From contig DWUW01000170.1 in NCBI GenBank assembly GCA_019120525.1, forward strand, positions 1 to 10,951: DNA of 10,951 nt, given 5' to 3'. The position numbers and the translations under genes were made by a program. This stretch comes from Candidatus Eisenbergiella stercorigallinarum. Its GTDB lineage: Bacteria > Bacillota > Clostridia > Lachnospirales > Lachnospiraceae. This document shows positions 1-5,996 of the stretch, piece after piece (the first letter of the stretch is position 1; every line of letters begins with the position of its first letter). The notes below the pieces were generated by a model. It saw only the letters and a program-made list of their open reading frames with translations. It had not been told where the DNA came from and made no database searches.

Positions 1-321
1 TATGTGGTGGGACTGTTGTCCGCGGACCTGTCCGCCGACCTGCTGGATCCGGCAAGCTGGATAAAGGAAAATTATCCGCTGATGTCCTCCCGCAGCAGGG
101 AAGGAGAGTTTGGGACAGGCCATAACTCGTATATCACGGATGAGGACGGATTCGTCTGGAACGCTTATCACGCCCGCCCCGGCATTGATGGTCCCAGGAG
201 CGCGGGATTTCGCAGGGTGCATTTCGGGCCTGACGGCTATCCGGTGCTGGACCTGACGGAAGAACGCGATCTTTCGCCGGAGCTGGTGTGGGTGTCTTCC
301 AGGGTGACTGTGAAAAAATAA
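1..321 (+). CDS. GH43 family glycoside hydrolase, C-terminal fragment (5' end outside window)
   Basis: The frame is open from the first base, so the gene starts upstream of the window and only about 106 C-terminal residues are visible. It is recognised by alignment to the C-terminal end of the complete GH43 protein at 4176-5846: about half of the positions are identical, and shared blocks include GLLSAD, SADLLDPA, GHNS, IDG, RRVHF and RDL-PEL. The His of GHNS (codon 121-123) matches the conserved His found late in GH43 five-bladed propellers. The catalytic Asp and Glu residues would lie upstream and cannot be checked. The gene converges on the AraC gene with only 13 bases between the two stop codons, and I see no strong terminator there. 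It is probably a cytoplasmic or secreted arabinofuranosidase or xylosidase-type enzyme; the substrate cannot be told from this piece. Confidence 0.85.
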   Translation, partial: YVVGLLSADLSADLLDPASWIKENYPLMSSRSREGEFGTGHNSYITDEDGFVWNAYHARPGIDGPRSAGFRRVHFGPDGYPVLDLTEERDLSPELVWVSSRVTVKK

Positions 322-334
322 GAAGATGAACTGC

Positions 335-1138
335 CTATAACTCTTCGGGAGGGAGCCCGCGCGGTATTTCATGGGCGCGGCGGAACTCCCTCGGGCTGAG
401 GCCGGTGCTCTGTTTGAACTGACGGCAGAAATGCTCCACATTCCGGTACCCGCAGAATTCGGCTGCTGCCGCGACCGTTTTTTCCGTATATAAAAGCTGG
501 TCCTTGGCCAGCCGGATCCGGGCCCGGATACGGTCGTCCATACAGGAAATCCCGAAGGCATTCCTGTAGATGGTCTGCAGATAGCCTTCGGAGAGATGGA
601 GCTTTTGCGCCATCAGGGAAACGCTCCAGGCAAGCTGCGGGCTGTTGTAGATGGATTTGCGAAGGGAGAGCAGCTCCTGAAAGCGCGAATGAGGCTGCGG
701 CTGTGGGATTTTTTCTCCGACTGCTTCATGCAGCTCAAAAAACAGAAGAGACAGGAGCTGGTCAATGATCCTTTCGTTGTCTTTGCCGGGAAAGGAGTTT
801 TTCCAGGTGAGGAGCTGAAAGAGGCTGTGACAATATTCCGCGTCCGGCAGGGAAAAGGGAGTTCCGAACAGGGGAAAAGAGGTAACGGCGGTTTCGTCGG
901 AATCAAAACGGCACCAGTCGTTTGCGTAACGGCTGCCGCAGGCCCGGTAGTAAATTGGAGTATGGGGAGAATAGAGCACGGCGGAACCTGCAGGATATTC
1001 CTGTAGATGATCCGGCGTGCCGAAAAGCGCAGGCGTGCGGGTGAGAAGAAGCAGCCAGCAGTCATGCCCCTGGGGGAGGTCAAAAACAAAGTCCTGATTG
1101 TGCGCGGCATCGTATTCCACATATCGGATATGGTTCAT
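335..1138 (-). CDS. AraC family transcriptional regulator
   Basis: This encodes a 267-residue DNA-binding regulator. The C-terminal third (about residues 165-256) is a double helix-turn-helix: a first helix pair around 170-195 (SVSLMAQKLHLSEGYLQTIY) and the AraC signature around 228-253, including FCGYRNVEHFCRQFK and TGLSPREFR. The first 100 residues resemble the cupin-like sugar-sensing half of AraC proteins (LLLTRTPALF, YPAGSAVLYSP). The start at 1138 is chosen over a longer frame reaching 1270, because GGAGGAGG (complement of 1144-1151) sits 5 bases before this ATG and the longer version would run into the promoter. It is divergent from the GH8 operon, which suggests control of those genes, probably as an activator responding to a xylan- or arabinoxylan-derived sugar. 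The inducer is an inference. Confidence 0.93.
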   Translation of the reverse strand: MNHIRYVEYDAAHNQDFVFDLPQGHDCWLLLLTRTPALFGTPDHLQEYPAGSAVLYSPHTPIYYRACGSRYANDWCRFDSDETAVTSFPLFGTPFSLPDAEYCHSLFQLLTWKNSFPGKDNERIIDQLLSLLFFELHEAVGEKIPQPQPHSRFQELLSLRKSIYNSPQLAWSVSLMAQKLHLSEGYLQTIYRNAFGISCMDDRIRARIRLAKDQLLYTEKTVAAAAEFCGYRNVEHFCRQFKQSTGLSPREFRRAHEIPRGLPPEEL

Positions 1139-1199
1139 GGGCGCCTCCTCCGTCTGGAACGGACACAAGCAATGGCCGCTGTAATCGTTTCTGTCGGAA

Positions 1200-1228
1200 A
1201 ATATATCTGATGCGGGAAGAACAGTCAA
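1200..1228 (-). promoter_or_regulatory. Sigma-A type promoter of the AraC gene
   Basis: Reading the minus strand, TTGACT (complement of 1223-1228) is followed after exactly 17 bases by TATATT (complement of 1200-1205). This is close to the vegetative consensus. Transcription would start near 1193, giving a leader of about 55 bases before the AraC start codon at 1138. Confidence 0.7.
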
Positions 1229-1252
1229 TGAATGAAATATCATATGATGCGG
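1206..1252. promoter_or_regulatory. Candidate operator sites between the AraC and GH8 genes
   Basis: The divergent intergenic region (1139-1271) holds an 8-base direct repeat TGATGCGG at 1208-1215 and 1245-1252, with near-identity continuing for about five more bases. A perfect 10-base palindrome ATCATATGAT lies at 1239-1248. The first repeat copy lies inside the AraC promoter spacer and the second just ahead of the GH8 ribosome binding site. AraC proteins often bind direct repeats, but the 37-base spacing is not their typical close spacing. I see no good sigma-A promoter for GH8 on the plus strand, which fits an activator-dependent promoter. Confidence 0.3.
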
Positions 1253-1271
1253 AAAGGAAGGAAAGAGCAAA

Positions 1272-2426
1272 ATGGGCGCTTATCAAACGGGAAAGTACAG
1301 GAATGTTTTCGGGGAACTGGGAAAAAGCCGGGAAGAAATACAAAGAAAGCTGGAGGAAAGTATCCATACCTTTTTCTATGGCTCTGAAGAGGAGAGGATT
1401 TATCATGAGGCGGGAGAGGATATGGCATATCTGGAGGATACGGGGAACCACGATGCCAGGACGGAAGGGATGTCCTATGGCATGATGATCTGTGTCCAGA
1501 TGAATATGAAAAAGGAATTTGACCGGATATGGAAATGGGCCAAAACATACATGTGGATGGAAGAAGGGGAAAATGAAGGCTATTTTGCCTGGTCCTGCCG
1601 GACAGACGGAGAGAAGAATGCCATGGGGCCCGCTCCGGATGGCGAGGAATTTTTCGCGATGGCCCTTTTCTTCGCCTCTCACAGATGGGGAGACGGCGAG
1701 GGGATTTTCTGTTACTCCAAGCAGGCCAGGGATATTCTGAGAGCCTGTCTGCATAAGGGAGAGAACGGAAGGCCCGGTGAACCGATGTGGAACAGGGAGA
1801 ATCATCAGATCCTCTTCGTGCCGGGGAGTGAGTTTACGGACCCTTCCTATCATCTGCCCCACTTTTATGAACTGTTTGCGTTATGGGCGGATGAAGAGGA
1901 CCGGGCTTTCTGGAAGGAAGCGGCAAGGGCGAGCAGGAAATATCTGAAAGCGGCATGCCATCCCGCAACGGGAATGAACCCTGAATACGGGGAATTCGAC
2001 GGTTCCCCCGTCCGCAGGGTGTTTGCCTGGGGAGACCGGCACGATCAGTTCTACAGCGACGCGTACAGGACGGCGGCGAATATCGGCCTGGACTGTGAAT
2101 GGTTCGGAGCGGATGAAGGGCATTACGGAGCGCCGCTCAGGCTGATGAGGTTCTTACGGACAGATCTGGAGGCCGCGCGCTGTGTTTATGAGGTGGACGG
2201 GACGCTCGTGGAGAAGAATGTCCTTCATCCTGTGGGGCTTCTTGCCGCAACGGCCCAGGGGGCGCTTACGGTGAAAAAAGAGGACAGAGAGGCCTGGGAA
2301 ACCGCGTCCAGATGGGTGGAATGGTTCTGGGAGCAGCCGTTAAGAGAGGGAGGCAGAAGATATTATGATAACTGCCTGTATCTGTTCGCGCTTCTGGCAC
2401 TGAGCGGAAATTACCGGATCTGGTAA
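1272..2426 (+). CDS. GH8 reducing-end xylose-releasing exo-oligoxylanase
   Basis: This 384-residue protein has the length and motifs of the GH8 exo-oligoxylanases (Rex type, EC 3.2.1.156), which remove xylose one unit at a time from the reducing end of xylo-oligosaccharides. Visible GH8 landmarks are the proton-donor motif TEGMSYGM (Glu65), the GH8 signature-like APDGEEFFAMAL (Asp123), DPSYHLPHFYELFA (Tyr193) and the catalytic-base region FYSDAYRTAANIG (Asp263). The LHP at residues 318-320 lies in the loop which, in characterised Rex enzymes, blocks the active-site cleft and makes the enzyme exo-acting. There is no signal peptide, so it should act inside the cell. The ATG is preceded by a GGAAGGA-type ribosome binding site. 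It is the first gene of the plus-strand cluster, 26 bases before the GH43 gene. Family assignment is firm; the exo-acting specificity is inferred from motifs. Confidence 0.92.
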   Translation: MGAYQTGKYRNVFGELGKSREEIQRKLEESIHTFFYGSEEERIYHEAGEDMAYLEDTGNHDARTEGMSYGMMICVQMNMKKEFDRIWKWAKTYMWMEEGENEGYFAWSCRTDGEKNAMGPAPDGEEFFAMALFFASHRWGDGEGIFCYSKQARDILRACLHKGENGRPGEPMWNRENHQILFVPGSEFTDPSYHLPHFYELFALWADEEDRAFWKEAARASRKYLKAACHPATGMNPEYGEFDGSPVRRVFAWGDRHDQFYSDAYRTAANIGLDCEWFGADEGHYGAPLRLMRFLRTDLEAARCVYEVDGTLVEKNVLHPVGLLAATAQGALTVKKEDREAWETASRWVEWFWEQPLREGGRRYYDNCLYLFALLALSGNYRIW

Positions 2427-2452
2427 AAGGAAGGAAAAAGGAGGAAAAAGGC

Positions 2453-3976
2453 ATGAAATATAAGAATCCCATTCTCAGCGGCTGTTATCCGGATCCCAGC
2501 GTCTGCAGGGCAGGAGATGATTTTTACCTGGTTAACAGCACCTTTGAGTTTTTCCCGGGAGTTCCGGTCTGGCACAGCCGGAACCTGGTGGACTGGGAGC
2601 TGATCGGACATTGTATCAGCAGGAAAGAGCAGCTTTGCCTGAATACCGGGTCACAGAATAATACGGGGATTTTCGCTCCCACAATCCGTTTTCATGACGG
2701 GACCTTTTATATGATCACCACGAATGTGGGAGAGGGACGTGATATAGGGAATTTTTATGTATGGACGAAGGATCCGGCAGGAGAGTGGTCCGATCCCATT
2801 TTCCTGGAAACGCCGGGTATCGACCCGTCGCTGTTCTTCGACGATGACGGAAGGGCATGGTATACGGGGACGGCAGATGCCGGGATCTACATCCAGGAAA
2901 TCGACCTGAAAGAAGGAAAGCTTCTTGGACAGCCGGTTTCCTTATGGAAGGGGACCGGAGGGGCTTATCCGGAAGGCCCGCACATCTATAAAAAGGACGG
3001 CTGGTATTATCTGCTGATATCCGAAGGCGGTACGGAGCGCTGCCACATGCTGACCATGGCAAGAAGCAGGAATCTGACCGGTGGATATGAGGTCTGCCCG
3101 TACAACCCGGTGCTGACAAACCGGAGCCTTCCCCTCCCCATACAGTCGGTCGGCCACGCGGACCTGGTCCAGGCTCCGGATGGCTCCTGGTGGGCGGTAT
3201 GCCTTGGAACAAGAACCTTCTCCTATCCGCCCCGGCACAATCTGGGAAGAGAAACCATGCTGGCGCCGGTGGATTTTTCAGGAGAATGGCCTGTATTTGG
3301 GGCAAACGGCTGCCTGACAGAGACATTTGAGGGCCCCTCTTTTGCGGGTCCGTTTGAAAATGCAGGGACGGAGCTGTTTCGAGATGATTTTGCGGAACCG
3401 GAGCTGAAGCCGGAATGGAATCTGATCTATACCCCTGAAACCGTATTCTGGAAGACGGGAGAGGGAGGCTTACGTCTTTTGGGAAATGAAAAGAGGCTCT
3501 GTGATGCGGAGCGGACAGCCTGGGTTGGAAGAAGGCAGCGGCACCATGATTTTGAATCCGAGGTAAAGCTGACGTTTGACTGTTCGCAGGAAGGAGAAGA
3601 GGCTGGACTTGCCATATTCATGAATCACCGGCATCATTATGAAGCGGCCCTGATCCAGGAGGCAGGAAGAAGAAAACTGATCTTAAGAAGGCAGATCGGT
3701 TCTCTGTGGAAGGTGGAAAAGGAAATCGATTATTCCGGCAGGACGGTGTGGCTCAGGCTCACCGGAAGCAAAGAGCGTTATGAGTTCCAGTATCGGAGCG
3801 GGCAGGAACAGGACTGGATGACACTGGGCGGCGGAGAAACCATCTATCTGACCACAGAAGGCGGCGGGCATTTTACCGGAAATTATATTGCCCTTTACAG
3901 TATGGGAAACGGGACCCCCTGCAGGACGCAGGCAACATTTGAAAGCTTCCTGTATCGGGGCGGAGAAAATAAATAA
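2453..3976 (+). CDS. GH43 beta-xylosidase / alpha-arabinofuranosidase
   Basis: This 507-residue enzyme cleaves xylose or arabinose from the non-reducing ends or side chains of xylo-oligosaccharides. The N-terminal five-bladed GH43 propeller covers about residues 1-300. Its triad is Asp14 in CYPDPS (base), Asp124 in GIDPS (pKa modulator) and Glu174 in YPEGPH (acid). His235 in VGHADLVQ and the NLGRET motif (262-268) are also typical of the GH43_11/12 branch. Residues about 310-507 form the concanavalin-like beta-sandwich (GH43 C2 type) that closes the active-site pocket in beta-xylosidases such as the Selenomonas enzyme. No signal peptide is visible, so it is cytoplasmic. GGAGG at 2440-2444 lies 8 bases before the ATG, and the 26-base gap to GH8 implies co-transcription. 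Together with GH8 it would degrade xylo-oligomers from both ends. The exact xylosidase/arabinofuranosidase balance cannot be decided from sequence. Confidence 0.92.
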   Translation: MKYKNPILSGCYPDPSVCRAGDDFYLVNSTFEFFPGVPVWHSRNLVDWELIGHCISRKEQLCLNTGSQNNTGIFAPTIRFHDGTFYMITTNVGEGRDIGNFYVWTKDPAGEWSDPIFLETPGIDPSLFFDDDGRAWYTGTADAGIYIQEIDLKEGKLLGQPVSLWKGTGGAYPEGPHIYKKDGWYYLLISEGGTERCHMLTMARSRNLTGGYEVCPYNPVLTNRSLPLPIQSVGHADLVQAPDGSWWAVCLGTRTFSYPPRHNLGRETMLAPVDFSGEWPVFGANGCLTETFEGPSFAGPFENAGTELFRDDFAEPELKPEWNLIYTPETVFWKTGEGGLRLLGNEKRLCDAERTAWVGRRQRHHDFESEVKLTFDCSQEGEEAGLAIFMNHRHHYEAALIQEAGRRKLILRRQIGSLWKVEKEIDYSGRTVWLRLTGSKERYEFQYRSGQEQDWMTLGGGETIYLTTEGGGHFTGNYIALYSMGNGTPCRTQATFESFLYRGGENK

Positions 3977-4175
3977 AGCGGATCAGGAAGGGACAGCCGG
4001 TGCAGAAGCCCCGGTGCAATCCCTTCGGAATGGAGGAAGATTGAAAAATGCGCTCGATAGCGCATTTTTCAATCAGGATTTGCGCCGAAGCGTCGCAAAT
4101 CCCATTATCGCAGCGCCGAACTGGAGGTTCGGCGCGCGTGCCTCAGCGTAAAAACGCTTCGGCAAGGAGGAAGAT
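3977..4175 (+). ncRNA. Structured intergenic leader with tandem hairpins (candidate cis-regulatory RNA or palindromic repeat)
   Basis: Between two GH43 genes, four stem-loops follow each other. Hairpin 1 has a perfect 16-bp stem, 4039-4054 with 4059-4074, and loop CGAT. Hairpin 2 has a 9-bp stem, 4076-4084 with 4094-4102. Hairpin 3 has a 9-bp stem, 4113-4121 with 4127-4135. Hairpin 4 has a 5-bp stem, 4145-4149 with 4154-4158, flanked by GCC/GGC at 4140-4142 and 4161-4163. The hairpin 2 loop with its closing G (GCCGAAGCGT, 4084-4093) is fully complementary to ACGCTTCGGC (4154-4163), so a pseudoknot that excludes hairpin 4 is possible directly before the AAGGAGG at 4164-4170. A weaker dyad (AAGGGA 3988-3993 with TCCCTT 4020-4025) and a CCGGTGCA direct repeat (3997, 4011) precede the array. 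No U-run follows hairpin 1, so it is not a standard terminator. The structures are directly visible; the function is unknown. Confidence 0.5.
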
Positions 4176-5846
4176 ATGGTTATTTGTGAAAAGAAAAAAG
4201 CATCGGTGCGGGTCTATACCAGGCAGGCTGAGCCGGGAATTTATCCGGACGGGCTTGCCCGGAGCGTGCATTTTTCCGTGAAATGGGAAAACGGGGCGGA
4301 GGAGCCGCTGAACGCGGGATATGGGATCCTGTTCGCGGAAGGGACCATCCGGGAGAACAATACGATCTGCCCCAAATGCGTGGCGGACGCGCGCATCGCC
4401 GCGCGGAAGGACGGGACATTCGCCGTCACGGCCCGCCGGGTGGAGGAGGACGGAAGCGAGGATGAGGAAAGCCGGGGAAAGCTGCTCTTATGGCTGACAA
4501 AGGATTTCATCTCCTTTGAGGCCTGCGGGCTGGTGGAGGAAAAAGAAGCGCAGCGGGAGCGGGAGCTGCCCCGTGCGGATACGGCCTGGGCTGCGGAGGA
4601 TGTCTGCGCCCGCGCGCTCCTGTACTGGGGAAAGCTGGAACAGACCGGGATACGCCTGCCGGAGCGGGCGGCGGTCTCCTGCGCGCAGGAGCTGGAGGAT
4701 GTCCGTGCCCTTGCCGTTTATTCGGACGGCTCCGTCGCAGAAAAACGGGTGGACTGGGACGGCTCGTCCGTGGACTTTGAAACGGAAGGGGAGTATCTGG
4801 TAAAGGGCCGGGTGAAAAGCCCCCGTTATCCTTTCCCCCTGGACCGGGGCTGGGGCGATCCGGTGGTTTTCTTCTGGGAAGGGAAGTATTATTATATCGC
4901 TACCAATGACAACCGGGACGACGTGGGTTTTTACGTGCGGGAAGCGGACCGGCCGGAGGAGCTGTTCGAGGAAGACAGAAAGCGGCACATAATCCTGGAC
5001 TATGACGAGGAAAGAGAGTTCATCCAGACCTTCTGGGCGCCGGAATTCCATGAGATCGGAGGGCGTCTGTATATCCTGTTTGCCGTCGGCCCGAAGAAAT
5101 GGGGGCCGCAGTGCTGGATGATGTGCTTAAAGGAGGGCGGACGGATCACGGACGCGGGAAGCTGGGAGGAACCGGTACGGGTCAGGAAGAAGGACGGAAG
5201 CTTCCTGTGCGAAAAGGGGATCACGCTGGATATGACTTACATCCGGGCCGAAAAGGCTTCCTATGTGGTCTGGTCCTACCGGGACGGGATCAATTCGCCT
5301 CTGGATACCGGCTCCATGCTGTACATCGCGCAGATCGATGAAAAGGAGCCCTGGAAGCTGATGAGCGATCCGGTGCTCTTAAGCCGTCCCCTGTATGGCT
5401 GGGAGAACACGGAGGGGACCATCAACAACGAAGGGCCTCATGCGTTTGTCCGGGATGGGAAGGTATATTTGACCTATTCCGGCGGTTCCGCCAACGGCTA
5501 CAGCTATGTGCTGGGACTTCTGAGCGCGGACGCTTCCGCGGACCTTCTGGATCCGGCAAACTGGGAGAAGAGCCTTACGCCGGTGCTGTCCTTCTACAGC
5601 GTGGAAGGACAGTACGGTCCGGGGCATAATTCCTTCTTCGTGGACCCGGAGGGGAACCTGATGATCGCCTATCACGGGGAGACAGCCATCGACGGCCATC
5701 TGCGCTGCCCGGGGATCCGGCGGGTGCACTTCGACATCCAGGGAAGGCCCCGGTTCGACCTTTCGGCGGACAGGGACCTGAAGCCGGAGCTGAGCGACGT
5801 GGAGCTGCGGATCACTGTGAAACCGGATAAGGGAGATAAAGCCTGA
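4176..5846 (+). CDS. GH43 family glycosidase with N-terminal accessory domain and Big_4-like domain
   Basis: This 556-residue protein has three parts. Residues 1 to about 135 form a domain I do not recognise. Residues about 163-213 look like a bacterial Ig-like Big_4 domain (VRALAVYSDGS, VDWDGSSVDF, GEYLVKGRV). From about 218 to 548 runs a GH43 propeller. Likely catalytic residues are Asp228 in GWGDPVVFFW (base), Asp352 in TLDMTYI (pKa modulator) and Glu419 in NNEGPHAF (acid); His484 in GPGHNS matches the conserved late His. AAGGAGG at 4164-4170 supports the ATG at 4176. There is no signal peptide, so it is probably cytoplasmic despite the Ig-like module. The fragment at 1-321 is its paralogue, so this enzyme type exists in two copies flanking the AraC-GH8-GH43 block. 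It probably acts on arabinose- or xylose-containing oligosaccharides; the substrate is inferred from context only. Confidence 0.88.
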   Translation: MVICEKKKASVRVYTRQAEPGIYPDGLARSVHFSVKWENGAEEPLNAGYGILFAEGTIRENNTICPKCVADARIAARKDGTFAVTARRVEEDGSEDEESRGKLLLWLTKDFISFEACGLVEEKEAQRERELPRADTAWAAEDVCARALLYWGKLEQTGIRLPERAAVSCAQELEDVRALAVYSDGSVAEKRVDWDGSSVDFETEGEYLVKGRVKSPRYPFPLDRGWGDPVVFFWEGKYYYIATNDNRDDVGFYVREADRPEELFEEDRKRHIILDYDEEREFIQTFWAPEFHEIGGRLYILFAVGPKKWGPQCWMMCLKEGGRITDAGSWEEPVRVRKKDGSFLCEKGITLDMTYIRAEKASYVVWSYRDGINSPLDTGSMLYIAQIDEKEPWKLMSDPVLLSRPLYGWENTEGTINNEGPHAFVRDGKVYLTYSGGSANGYSYVLGLLSADASADLLDPANWEKSLTPVLSFYSVEGQYGPGHNSFFVDPEGNLMIAYHGETAIDGHLRCPGIRRVHFDIQGRPRFDLSADRDLKPELSDVELRITVKPDKGDKA

Positions 5847-5996
5847 AAAAAGCCCGGAACTGGAAGCGGGCAGCAAATTTTCTAAACAAAAGAGCAAACC
5901 ATAAGAATGGCGGGCGGTCCTGCCCATGCTATACTGAACAGCATGACAGCGGAAATGATTTTGAAGCAGTAAAATGGAAACGGAGGAGAAAATCAG
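5847..5996 (+). promoter_or_regulatory. Intergenic region with extended -10 promoter candidate and overlapping dyad for the GH2 gene
   Basis: TG at 5927-5928, one base, then TATACT at 5930-5935 forms an extended -10 element. No good -35 is visible. A 6-bp inverted repeat, CATGCT (5925-5930) and AGCATG (5940-5945), overlaps the -10 and could be a regulator site. A 5-bp GCCCG/CGGGC dyad shortly after the GH43 stop codon is too weak and lacks a proper T-run to be called a terminator. The GH2 gene may therefore be both read through from upstream and transcribed from its own promoter. Confidence 0.4.

Noticed and set aside
1080..1862. 260-residue minus-strand frame across the AraC start and GH8
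   Set aside because: It overlaps two firmly identified genes and the AraC promoter, and shows no family features.
4039..4074. The 16-bp hairpin as a Rho-independent terminator
   Set aside because: No T-run follows the stem, its own 3' arm carries the only T tract, and further hairpins and a co-oriented gene follow.
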